From Linepithema humile (taxonomy: Eukaryota; Arthropoda; Insecta; Hymenoptera; Formicidae): a stretch of DNA of 64,000 nt. The DNA lies in NCBI RefSeq assembly GCF_040581485.1, contig NC_090131.1, positions 4,154,001 to 4,218,000 of the forward strand, given 5' to 3'. Of the stretch, positions 47,231 to 59,849 are shown piece by piece. The notes beneath the pieces were generated by a model. It was not told the DNA's origin. It ran no database searches and worked only from the letters and a program-made list of their open reading frames with translations. Each line of letters opens with the position of its first letter. The first letter of the stretch is position 1. Made by a program: the position numbers and the translations under genes.

Positions 47231-50200
47231 GTAAGACAGCATTTATAATCAAAAATAATGGTGCATTATTCTCAATAGCTGAACTGAAAGGATAATTAAG
47301 AGACGCGGTCATGTATATTATAATCTTAATTTTCAATTAAAAGTGCAATTAAAGAGATAATTACTTTCAATCTTTGACTGGAAATACAATTATAGATTAG
47401 CATATTGAGTCATCGATAAATATTGAGTCATACGAATCTGGTTTTTCCCAACTATGTCATGTATAAGCATTAATAAAAGTGCTTTTTCTGTATTAATATA
47501 ATTGTGCTTTGATATCCTACACTTTATAATATAAATGTAAAATGGTATGTTGTTTCAACAGATATTCCGTTAACATTTGTGTTAGCCTTTGATTCGGTGC
47601 TGTATTTCACATAGCATGTCGCAGTAAGATACATTTTACTTTATTTAATTACAATACATTTTCTGAAAATATTTAATATTAAATGTGTTTGTTATTATTT
47701 TTCGTTTGTTTTATTCATAAAATAAATTGCAATTAAATTTTAATGCTTCTGGAAATTTAATATTACAATCAAAAAAGTTCTCTAAATTAAATTATATTTT
47801 TATTTTTAAGTTGTCATTATAATTATGAATTGTAAAATTGTGATCACTTCCTTCCTTTTATATCAATTAACCATAACTTGAGCAAAGCTATTTAACATAT
47901 AGATCATAATTCGTCATTTGTTTATAAATCAATGAGCTTTCAATTTATCGGTACATTACGCGTTTAATTGAACATGGTTGCAAATTTCGAAATGTAATGT
48001 TCGTTATTGAGTAGATAGAGCGCATCACAAATTGAAACGCTGAAAATACAACTAAATTAAGTCACACAAAACGAAAAACAAAGTTAAAGTTAATTAACAC
48101 ATTGCAGACTGTATGATGTTAATTGTATAAAAATTCTATTTTTCGCGCAAAATATTTCTCCTAAAAAAGCAAACTGTTTATCATTTTAATAAATTTATTC
48201 TCTGCTGCACGCGTTTATTTATTGATTATTAATTCTATGTATATAATCTAAGATTATAAACTTTTTAATATAAAAGATTGATGTTAGTATACATCATGTT
48301 TTATTGAAGAAAGTGCATATAGTCTTATAAGATATTTTGCAAAGTGCAAATATTTATAGGAGTAAAATTAAAAAATTTTATTTTAATATATTTTTGTTTT
48401 AAAAAATGCCGCAATTCAGTACTTTTTTACGTTTGATAAGTTTCAAAATTCTAAATTAGACTTAAATTTATTTTCAGCGTTTTAATTAATAATGACAATT
48501 AATAATGGTTATTACATATATCTGTATATTGATCTGTATATTGAGCAATGTCAGAGTATGAGAACGCGGAAAGACTTGCATCAAAATGTGCTTTAATGAA
48601 TAAACACTTGCTGGCAAATTGAGATTTATTTGGCACGCGGTCACGCCAACGACAGCATTTTGATTGCTGGACGCATATTTTATTAAACAATTTCTCTTAG
48701 CATAAATATGTATGTTTATTGATCGATGTTCGTAACGAACATTCGTGCAACATGATAGTCAAATTTAATACGGTTTTACTCGCGGTTCATGTACCTGTGT
48801 GCAACATTCATTACACTATCGTTCACCGATACTATCGACTATCTTTATTAATACCACGCATCAAAATCGAGTTTCCAATATCCCACATTCAGCCCGTAGA
48901 TAACGTTGCGAATAACATTGTAATAAACATTCCAATTTTTTCGATCCGATTTTTATACACAATACGTTTCCCACGATAATTTTATCAATATTCATCAACG
49001 TTCGCTGTACGTATCTTTCGTATTAACTTGCAACCACAATACATACAGAATTATTGATCAAAAGCGTCGTAAGCACGCACAAGAATTATATTCAAAATAT
49101 TTTTTAAATATCTCTTGATATTGCATGAAACGTATTTGATCACATTATCATTCACCGGCAGCCTCGTTATTTTCATCGCACAAAAGGAATATTGTACACT
49201 CATTTGCTTTAATGATGATTAATTGGTTACCTCATCAACAAATGTGTGAATTCAAAGCATGAGATAATAAATTAACGCTGCGTCCTTAGCTTCACTTGGA
49301 AAGCTACCAATCGGCCTGAACTAATTAATTATAGCAGTGGCAATGCGAGACGCATAAATCGATTGTCTGCACTTTCATTATTGCACCGACCCTTTAGTTT
49401 GCGCGCTAAAACTACCGCTACATCAATTTCGGGAGCTTAACTGGCGACGGCGCTTGTAATTAAAAAGTATCGAAGGTAACTCCAATGATTTACCAATGGA
49501 TACTTCAGAAAAAACTGCGAACCGCGAGACAAATAGGAGCAACGAGTATTGGTATGGAAATATTGGCTCATGAGAGAAAATTCTGTTAGCTTCGTTTTCC
49601 ATTAAAGCTGCTATTTCACACATTATTTCCCTGAATAATATTCTTCATAAATGATATCTTTCGAGCGCGTGGCGCGGATTAACAAAATGTGAAGAAATGT
49701 AAAAAAATTATTTCCTAGATTAAATGCTTACATACGATACCATAATACATAATAATAAAATACAATAATTGATGTCTTTTACGACAATATTATGTCGATT
49801 TAACATGCTTTTAAACAAATTATTACGTTTGCATGTTAACGATATTTTACATAAATATTCTTGCAATGTAGCATAAAATGAATGTAGCTCAGCTTTTAAT
49901 CTTATATTAATAATTCTGTACACAAATAAATGATATCGCTTGAGTAATAAAGTAGAATCGTCTGAAGGAACACAGCGCTGAGATAACGCGAATTTGCTGC
50001 GCACTGCTACTAGAGTTTCTCCCTATTTAGCCGATTTTGCAGGTGCGGAAGAAAATCACCGAGAAACACGAAACGCTAACTCAGACGTGGAAACGTCTAA
50101 GAGCAGAAGCAAGGTTAATCGCTCGGAATGTAGAAACTATCCGCGCACTCCGACAACGAAAAGTGCTTCAGGATTCTTTCGTTAAAATCGATGCGGCGTA

Positions 50201-51102
50201 ATTGCGTTAGAAACAAGTTGCACTCTAGAAAAATGAATACAGCACAAATATATATATAGCGTTCGTTCAGTAAATTTATATATTACAAAATTGTATTAAA
50301 ACTTGTTAAAATTCTAATATTTTTGCTAAATGTAAATTTAATACAAATCTTTATTCTCAATCTTTAATCTTCTAATCTGGATTCAATACGAATTCTTTAT
50401 AATCTTATAACTGCTCGTGACAATCTTATTTGCGTCGCCAAGATTTGCAAAAATGTAAAAAAGAAAAGATTTCTGTGTAGCCGCGGTAAAATGCGCGTCC
50501 ATTTTAATATGAAAGAGTTCGGAACAAATATCGGAAATTTATTGAAGGATTCCATAATGACAACCACGCGACGGAAGTAAGAAAATCTTCGATGCAGTGC
50601 ATCACCGGAAATTTAAATGTAGATATCCGACAGAATGTAAAAATGAAGAGGGAGAGATCGAACTTGGTCACCAATTCAAAATTAAAACGTTCCTTTGTAA
50701 ACGTAAAACGTAATTTAACTTCCCGGACAGTAGATCAAAATGATAGCTGAGCTGCAAGCGTCTAATTATGGATTATATGGAAGACGATAGACAATGGAGA
50801 ACAGGTGTTCGCCGTGAATAATCTTGAAAGTGAACGGCTTCTTCGATTGTCTTATCTTTCAAGACCGGAAATATCTTCGAGCGGAATAATATTCCGATAA
50901 TCCGGCCAATCAGGTTTGAAAAAAGAGCATTGTGCAAGATGTAACTTAATAGCCGTTGTCTGAAAGGCTCTCAAGCTCTTATTCACGTTCTATAAAAGTG
51001 CACGAGATTTTCATTAAATTGCAACAGCTAAGCTAATGAAAGAAGCTGTAATAAGAAAGTATAAAACAAGAGTAGAAATATATTGTGCAGTGTGATTGTC
51101 CG
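47230..51102. other. AT-rich gene-free stretch
   Basis: Small direct repeats only: ATATTGAGTCAT twice near 47402-47431 and TCTGTATATTGA twice near 48521-48544. Open frames up to 94 codons are unrecognised. Confidence 0.45.
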
Positions 51103-51134
51103 CTCTCTCTCTCTCTCTCTTTCTCTTCCTCTCC
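51103..51134. repeat. Polypyrimidine (CT)n microsatellite
   Basis: Thirty-two pyrimidines, mainly CT repeats with TTCTCTTCC interruptions. It can form triplex DNA. Confidence 0.92.
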
Positions 51135-53178
51135 ATTATATCTTATTTACTTCGAAACAAAATAAAGTTCCCAATAAAGAAGAGGAATAAAAGACTTTTG
51201 CTTTATAATATAAAGCTCATACATCGCTGCGGTGTGAATATTTATAATAAAATCAAATTAAAATAAAAAAATAATTATAAAAAAATTAATGAACATACAA
51301 TATTTCTAATTTTGTTCAAAAATAGTATAAGCATGTGGCTTGCGACTTTTGGACAAATAAGAACGCAGAAATATATTGCGCATTGGGGTAAATGTTCTTT
51401 GATAAGAGAAGTGGATTGTTCCACTTATAATCTTTATGCGGCAGGGAACATCCCGCAGTTCGTTTCTCCACGGGAATCGCTGGTCAGTGAATTTGTTAAA
51501 CGAAGCAAAGAAATGTCTGCCATCGTGGAACGCACCTCGGATGACCTGAGCGAATAAAACATGGCGCAGGGTTCGACAGGCTGATCTCATCGCCGAAATG
51601 ACTACTTCTTCCACACCCCGCCCGACAATATCAGCCTGCTAACCCTGCCCGCTCTGATGAGATTCCAGCTTCGGATGCACATATTTTGTCCTTATTTTCT
51701 CCCGTCGATATGTATGCGATACATTGGCTGGTGGCACGGAGCGCTAATATATGTGCGCAAGTAACCGCACACAGTCGGATATTGACTCCCGTATATAAAT
51801 TCTCGCGGGAAGCGAAAGAGGAAATAGACAGCACAATATTTTCGTAGTCGCGCGTGGAAGTCGAGACAAACGGCATCTCCGAGCCCGCACATGTGAGGTT
51901 GATATTTATAGGAGTGCTGTCGAGTTTTACGAAGTTAGCGGAAATATGAGATTGCCTCGCCGTCGTGTTCATCGGTAATAGTTCATCGCGACTTTTCGGC
52001 AAATTTGACATGTTCGACGATGCAATCTCCGGCAGCCTGTTCCTCTTCGAGAATCAATTCTCATGCCGCCGATCGCTCTTGGTTAAACCGCGATTTCTTG
52101 AAATATAATCTGGTCACTTCTCATACATTTTAAATGCGAAATCGCATACTCGTATGCTAGATCTATCGGTATTCTGTTATCGTGCAATTTCAGGTACAAA
52201 CGAACCACTCGGAAAGTGGGGCGAAACTTGGTCATCTGGAGCACTTCCTCTCCGGTCGAGCACTATAGTGCATGCGACAGTCTGCTATAATTACTAGAAT
52301 TTCATGGGCAATATGGAACTGTGACTTGCGCTTTACACAGGTAACCGACCTCTTTAGCAAATTGATTCATCAAAGGTCTACATATTTCGCTGCTTATTTT
52401 ACATTAATTATATCACTGTTTAATCTTTATCTCGTGTGAACAAGCAGGAAACGCTAACATTGTAGTTAGAGTATAAGCCAGAATAAGACTTAGAGATACC
52501 TAAATAAACATGAAAATGCAGATTATACAAATACGTATATACCTCATTTTCCGAGTGGTTTATTTGTGCTTCAAAATGCTCGGCAATTACAGCAATTCAG
52601 AATTTACTTGCAATAAATAGAACAGATTTATAAAACTTGGTTTAATGCTAAGAAATATTAAAAAAAAAAAATTATTTAACAGAAAATTTATTTGCTTAAA
52701 ATTTAATAAATTTAAGTCAATCATAAATGAAATAGCAGCAATATGGAATGCGATAATTGCACGTCTTGCAAGAAATATTACAGATGCAACTTTGTTCGTC
52801 TTTGTAATGTCGAAGGGCCCTCAGGTCAAGCAAACTGGCAGAAACTTGCAGCAAAGAAGAATGAATAATTTCGAAAAGAAGGTGGTTTTCTCTGTCTTGT
52901 CTCTTTACAACGCAATTTTCGTTGTAATGAGTAACATTGTCCTTACTTATATAGTACATCGTGCATAAAAGCATGTAAAGCATACTCAAGTAAAGTATAC
53001 TTAAGTCCTCTTTTTACCAAAATCACTGTAAATGCTATAATGAGTTTTAGCTCTTAAAGCTAATAATAATAAAAAAATCTCTACTTCTTAAAATCTTATT
53101 ATCCTGAAATATAACTAACTTATTTAATGAAAAAAAATTCAAGGAAAAAATTCACTCTTCTCTCTGTTCACATTTCAG
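51135..53178. other. Mixed stretch, no supported gene
   Basis: CpG-rich at 51400-52080. A 126-codon minus-strand frame (52011-51631) starts with an ATG and has no low-complexity bias but is unrecognised and overlapped by other frames. An acceptor-like CAATTTCAG near 52184-52192 is followed by a 31-codon frame. Nothing is firm. Confidence 0.35.
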
Positions 53179-53218
53179 ATTTATGCCAATGAAGGATTTG
53201 TACAATTATGAAAAATCC
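53179..53218 (+). CDS. Candidate 40-base micro-exon
   Basis: A long pyrimidine tract (CTTCTCTCTGTTCACATTTCAG) ends at 53178, and a good donor ATCC|GTAAGC starts at 53219. Between them only one frame is open: one leftover base, then FMPMKDLYNYEKS. Both splice signals are strong, but no adjoining exon with compatible phase was located. Exons this small are hard to separate from chance. Confidence 0.25.
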
Positions 53219-56200
53219 GTAAGCACGTTCCACAGGGATTTGCAAATCTGAGAGATTCTCTGAGGGGGATTACGCTCGCCCGCATCTGGTTATCAAGTTA
53301 GGCCGGATTCATAGTTCCCTCCTTTTGCTCACTGATATTTTATCTCGCCGTCATTTTCACCATTTCTCAAGTTCTAATGGCTTATACTCTTCGATCAGAC
53401 TCGCAGATATACAAATAGATAGAACACTCATGCACACGAATACGTGTGTATCGTGCACACATTCATAACCACGACACTCTACGAATTTTCTCCACATAAA
53501 AGTCAGTTTTATCGGATTTGTCGTGAAGCAGAAGAAGCAGCGGAAATATTTTTGACGCATTCGTCATATAAGATTTACGGTCCCTGGCGAAGAGAAGATG
53601 CGACTGAACGAAATACATTTTTCGACAAAAGAGGAAAAAAAACAATAAAAACAATATTGGCAAATACATAACGCGTAATCTAACAAAATAGGATTCTTAT
53701 AGTTTAAAATGATAAAAATAATCTGGATTATCTAAATAAGAAAATTTACATTAATTTTACCCGTTTATGAACAAAATATTACCTCGAAAAAATTTCATTG
53801 CTTGTCTAAATTCTAGAATCGTAAATCGTGACACTTGTCGGGACAAAAAAAAACGTGCGATTATAGGGATTTCTCTTAAACGGAAAAATTTGCACTTTAC
53901 TGCACATCCTCTATCAGGCACGGGCCATTTGCCCGAATATTGTCGTTGGTTATCGCGATAAGCAAAGGAAACTTAAATCACGACAAACGATTCGAAAGCG
54001 AGCAATGAAAGTCTGGCGCCATCGTAGATTTTGGCCTAGACACTGTGACCCTTAATGCTACGAAGTAGAAGTCGAAGTATCTGCATTGGCGCAAGATACT
54101 ACGTAATGCAGTACGCAGTCGCTGCATGCCGCATTAGAAGACATATTTCTGAATATCAGTGCGCAAAATATATGAAACAAATGGAGGTCGTTATCGATGA
54201 AAAGTCTCACTTCCTACGCGAGAAAGAATTCAAAATACTTAGCGAAGGCGGAAACGCTACAGCATTTCGCTGAAATATTTCTCGAATGTGTATACATGAT
54301 TTATGATCAAATACGTTTATCCTTTCATTTGATGTTTTTGCATTTTTTTAAATAATTAATAAAAAATGGCATTATAATAAACAATCCACATATTGTTTAA
54401 ACTTTTAAGTTATATTATTTGCACATGTATTATTTTACATGCGTATAATATTCCTGTATTGTTCGTCATATTGTATAAATTTAAATCCTTGGCAGTGGCT
54501 CTAATATAATTAATGTATGCTAAACCTTAACCTTGTACATTTATAACCTGGCATAATCAGCACAACTTACATTTACACGAAACAAAAGATTTCCGTCTTT
54601 TCTCTCCCGCATTTAGATAGAGTACATTAAATTCATTTTATAGTGAAATAATAAGTCACATAATGAAAACCTAGTTTTACTATGCAAAATTAGTAATTTT
54701 ATTATGTTAACAATATTATTTAATTAACTTTTCTGAGTCATTGTTAGAATTATCTTTAATTTTTTTGTTATTACTCTAACTTTAAATTATTCCAAAAATT
54801 AACATAACTGATAATTAAAATTTTAATTAAATGTGTATTTTACTATCTATTTTATAATTACGCAATTCTCGGTTTTACAGCTTTTTCATTACGATTAGCA
54901 AAACGCTATACAATGCGCATTTCGTCGAGAACTATTCGTTGGCATTTTTATTCAATACTACTGCAAATTGCTCAGTGACACGAGAGAAAAGTGCTTACCT
55001 TGCATCTCTGATTAGAAAGCTTTCGATAAAACACGCTATCTCTGCAGAGGATCAGTAGAATCGATTCTAAATTCTTATGTCAGCCAAAGCAAGAATAATA
55101 TTTCTGTCACGTTTAAAACAAGCAAGTAGACAAATATTTAAACAACAAATGAAACATTGTTCAATTGTAGAAATAAAATAGCACATAATTATTATCTAAA
55201 AATAATTATCGATCAATCAATAGTTTTAACATTTCCAACATAGAATATCATCTGAACAATCATTTAAAAATATATAATTTCGTTTCAAAAACTCTCAAAA
55301 CTTTTTAGTATAAAAAAAAACGTTTGAAACGTTTGCTGCTACAATTATCAGCTATAATTATTGCAAAATGTTTTTGCGCTATTTATACATATGTGATTGC
55401 GGCCCTGAGTATCAGCTCAGTGCGAACTCGCTCGTTACAGGCGGCACAGCGCGATGCAATCAAGCGCGTGTAGAATATATGGATCAAGGCTCGTTGTGTC
55501 CGATACTTATCCACCAGACATTCCAGTATTGCAATTCAGCATTTTGCACCTTTGTACCGACTCTTTCACCTTTTTCACGTTTACTCACACGCGTGTATCC
55601 AAAAGTATATACGTCCCGATCACCATGCACTTTCGTACGCGTCCCTTGCCGAGAGAAAGCAAAAGACGTCGCTCGTACGAGGTTTGAAAAATTACTGACA
55701 CCGTCGGCAAATAGCAGTGCTACAAAGAAAAATGATATTTGCATGACAACTATCGCGTGTTCGATTAATCGTATTCTGGGTCGAAATCTGAATTATGCAT
55801 AGCGCCGTTCGATCAGGGTATTTAGTTATGCATTCAGAAGAACTGAATCCCGTTTCTTCTGTGGCTCATAAACGTTATTTCAATGCATCGACTGCACTTG
55901 TATTTATACAATTTTCACTCTGCGTATCTTAGAGCTCTCATCTCGGTCTTTTATCGAAGTATTATCTTTGCATATAATTTTTATTTCCATCAATGTCTAT
56001 TAACAGGTCAATTGGATATCGTTGGATATCACCTCTCATCTTATATTCCCTGTGCAACTGGTTTTCGTTTGATCGCAATCTTTAAGCGCACGATATGAAC
56101 ATCAGCTTTCATCATAGATATACGTCAGCAATTGAATTCCTTACTGCTGATCAATATCTCGCTCGCATCGCTTTGGCATTTGCCAGTCATCAAAATTCAA

Positions 56201-57260
56201 CATCAGCTTGTTATACAATAACATGTTATATTTTCTTTCATTTTCTATTCTTTACAAGAAATAATTAACTTTTCTTTTTGTTTTTATATGGTAAATTATC
56301 TATTAAAAATCTAGAATTGTCTATTAACAAAAATAGAATTTACGAGAGGAAAATGTTGCTAAATGTTTTTGTAATAAATGTTTTTGTAGTTTTTTAGATT
56401 AAAAAGTGTTGTTATATCAAATTTGTATTACTTATTTCCACAAAATATGTAAATAATGAGATAAATATATACAAAATTTACTACAATTTACATCGAAAAA
56501 GACAAACATGGTAATAACCTTGTTTGTGTAAATTATTTGAGGTGGAAAAATTCAGAAACCATAAAATTTATTCCCACGTACCAAAAATTCATTGCTAACT
56601 TTGTATAATTACGTAGTCAAATACATTAATTATATATTTTGCGTAATTAACTTTGGGCCAAACTTCAATTTCTAGTAAAAGGAATTTGAGAAAGTTTTTG
56701 CTTTACCTCTGGAAAATGTCCATTATTTAAAGGTCTGCGGAAGCATAGTTAAACACCAGCACATTGCACATGTTATAATGTAATACTACAATTTATTCAG
56801 AAGCCTAGCGTGTGAAAGTGCTTTATTATTATATGTTAAAAAAGCTTCTGCAATTTTAATGAACTTACCGTGTAACAGATGTAGAAAAAAGAGAACAATA
56901 TAAAACTTAAATAACTACACGATAAAATCTGCAAAATTTAAAGCTTTTTTTACATAAAAAAACAATAATTAGAATTTCTAGTCCTTTAAATCTTCAATAT
57001 TTATCAAATAATTACAAATATGTATCAATAATTACAAATTTCTCTAAATATTTGTATTTATCAAATGATATATAGATTTTTCAATTATTGAGTCTTTGAG
57101 TCTTAATTTCTTTGAGTCTTTGAGTTAAAATTTTTCAATTCTGTGACAAATTCTCTAAAATCTTCTGGATCTAAGACCACGTAAAAACAATTTCTCTCAA
57201 TTAATAAGGATTCTAAAAGCTTTAAGAGGTAATCGCATTGCGAAAGTTCTAAAATAGCAT
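53219..57260. other. AT-rich stretch, no supported gene
   Basis: A moderately GC-rich zone at 55370-55800 has a 144-codon plus-strand frame (55368-55802), Cys/Thr/Arg-rich and unrecognised, overlapped by other frames. Short GAGTCTTT repeats lie at about 57085-57125. The rest is AT-rich. Confidence 0.4.
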
Positions 57261-57770
57261 AAAGTGAATGATTGCAAAGCGCACCGCGCCAAGAGACAAC
57301 AGATAACCGGCAAACGACCGCGAAAACTCTCGACTCTTGCTTGCCGCCTTCGTTTATCGTTCTGCGTCGCATCAGCTCCTATCGCAGCTCATCTTGCGGC
57401 CATGATAAATTCGCGAATAAAACGCGTACGGGGTTACGCGATGTTTTACGTAAGCGTCGTAACGGCCGGTAGACATTCTGCGGGCATCTTACGATCATGC
57501 TTCAGATACAACCTCTATCTTTGCTCGTTGCAAGAAATTGCAGTCGCGGTCGTCAAGAAGAGTACCATCCGCGCGAGCACACCGACATGTCGAGTGCATG
57601 TACATGAACCGCCCTCGATCTCGCCACGTGCTGAGTTATCTCGTTTTTCTAGTTTCATGTTACGAGCAAAACCACGCGAAAATCTTATTGTTACATTTGG
57701 GCGAAACAACGAGATATTCGAGTTGAATGTAAAAATTGATGCCCGGATAGAAAACGGATAGAACAAGCGA
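57260..57770. other. CpG-rich block with a 165-codon frame
   Basis: A plus-strand frame from the ATG at 57264 to 57761 encodes a basic, Ser/Arg-rich peptide with no recognised motif. Three other frames overlap it on both strands. I treat it as a compositional open frame, though a rapidly evolving small gene cannot be excluded. Confidence 0.3.
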
Positions 57771-59430
57771 AAAATTTAGAAAAACAAGAAAGTTTCAGAA
57801 AACACTTGGTATGTCATAAAATCCAAAAATTTACACAAAAAGCTAGCGTATTTTTGTAAAATGTTTTCTTGAAAAAAATATAATGTTGTAAAAAAGTATT
57901 TTTAATTTATAGAAAAATTTATATTTATTTGAAATATATTCTACTCAGTTGGGACAAATATAGTTTTTAATACTGAATTCGTGACCGTTTCCTCGGGATA
58001 GCAATTACGTTTTCTTGATTCTACATTGAGGTTTTTTAACGAATTTTTAAGAGTCAAAATTGTCTAAATGTCACGTAGAATGTAAATTGACGTGACCTAT
58101 ATAATTTTTATATATTTTTGAATTTGAAACATCATTTGTGTAGCCAAAACATAAAATGGTATGATGAGAAACGAGAACGAGTCAAAGCTATTACTCTGAA
58201 AAATCTGTTGGAAAATTGGTTACCCTGCTGCGTCTTGGAGAGAAGTTTTGACAAGGATATTTTTGTCTGAAAACGAAATCAAAGAAATATTTGCTCTAAG
58301 GAATAATTTGCTTTATCTAATATCGAATGTATTACTGCTCTATTATATTTGCCAAGTTATGCATATGTATTGATTATTAAAGCGAATTATTAAAGACACA
58401 TTAAAGCAGCATATAAATGCACGAACGCCTTTGTTGTTACATGCATAATGTTCAAAGCGTCAATCTGCATTTAAAACATAATTTTTTTATCGTTAATATA
58501 AAGTATATTCAGTTAATTTATCGAGTCAAGCTGTTATCTCGATAAAACGCGGAATCTCTTTGACATTTTTTACCTCCCCTTTTATCGCTTTATTGAAAAG
58601 ATTGCGTTAGTTATTTATCTTTTTTTAGTTGCACCGATACCGATTACCTCGCAGCCACGGTACAAAGGTGACGCGTAAACGGAAAGAGAATTAAATGCGA
58701 TAAAATTATTGGTTGCAAGTTTTCGCGACGAAGTATAGTCGTAGCACGGACTGCTACTGTACTCCAGGGAAATTGAATGCGATGGCCGCTTGTTCGCCGA
58801 GCAAAATAGGGTACAGTTAGAAAACTCGCGACGCGCGACATCGGAAACGAAACCGGCGAAATATCGAATATAAACGGAGAATTCAAAGGACATTAGCGTG
58901 AGAATGACAGTCTAATGAAACCTTCGTTTAACATACATTGTTCTTTACAACAACGAAATCACAGAGATAGCATAAACAGACGCTAGAAAATACTTCTGAT
59001 TCGATTTGTAATAATATTGTCTACCAATGCTTTTGCTGATACGTTTCACTTTATATCGTGTAAAAGCAGAGTATTAATAAAAAAAACGTAATTAAACTTT
59101 GGTGCGTATTATGTTCCATTTGATTTCATTCCAGACTATACGTGCGGGCCGAGCAAAGGTGTTACTGCAAATGGTTTTCAGCTCTGGAAATGCGTGCGTA
59201 GTGCATTTCACAGCGAGCAAACGGTATTATAACGCGATTTTATCATCGTTATATAATACGGATTAACCCGAAACGTATCTCGTCGCATAGAATGTACGTA
59301 TTAGCGTCATAAATTACGCTTCTCGATTATTTCATTTCACATCTAATAAATATCTTTAATCTACGTTGCGCTTAATTATCCGTGTTGTACATCCTGGAAA
59401 AGACTTCTATATTTTATTCTAATATCTAAC
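57770..59430. other. Spacer with a possible exon
   Basis: AT-rich except 58620-58870. A strong acceptor (CATTTGATTTCATTCCAG, ending 59134) precedes a 43-codon frame, 59135-59266, beginning TIRAGRAKVLLQMVFSSGN and ending in TAA. No function is recognised, and phase does not link it to the candidate gene just downstream. Confidence 0.3.
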
Positions 59431-59841
59431 ATGACAGATACATATGTCGAAGTAAAATTACAAATTGAACAAGTTGTAAGTTTACTTGATGAAATAGAAA
59501 GCTGCTTGATGGAAATGATTGGTAAAAATGCACAATTAAAACTTTCTTGATAATCCTGATAATTTTCTTAGCTATTTTAACTAATTTCGCGATTTTCTGA
59601 TTGATTGTTTTTCCGTTTCCTTAGTGCGAAATCGAGCGTGGCCGTTCGCGAGTCCCAGTCAAAAGTAGTTACGTCTGTTGAAGTTCAGACACGAAAATTC
59701 ACCGGTTGCCTTCTCGTCGATTCTCGCGTTCGATTATCGAGGAACGCTCGTCCAAAGACCGGGAATGGAGAAATCGAAGGAAAAAGCACCGAAACGCGCA
59801 GGACGAGCGAGCGAAAATTCCTGTTCTTTATGGAAACTACT
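59431..59841 (+). CDS. Candidate small spliced gene
   Basis: An ATG at 59431 opens a frame with a helical, acidic peptide (MTDTYVEVKLQIEQV). After codon 15 a consensus donor occurs, GTT|GTAAGT (59476-59481). A matching 3' splice site ends at 59624, with ACTAATT branch-like sequence about 40 bases before it, a pyrimidine tract (TTGTTTTTCCGTTTCC) and TTAG. The intron would be 149 bases. Spliced in phase 0, the frame reads on as CEIERGRSRVPVKSSYVC to a stop, 33 residues in all. Unspliced, the first frame continues to a TGA at 59548-59550 (39 residues, SLLDEIESCLMEM). In another phase the second exon is open for 72 codons to a TAG near 59841. So the transcript structure looks real, but which frame, if any, is translated is unclear. 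No family recognised. Confidence 0.38.
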
Positions 59842-59849
59842 TAGCCAAA

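Noticed and set aside
55380..55450. tRNA-like sequence (GTATCAGCTCAGTGCGAAC)
   Set aside because: No B-box (GGTTCRANTCC) downstream and no cloverleaf pairing.
57264..57761. 165-codon ATG frame as a gene
   Set aside because: Lies in a CpG-rich block with three overlapping frames, and the peptide is basic and unstructured-looking with no motif.
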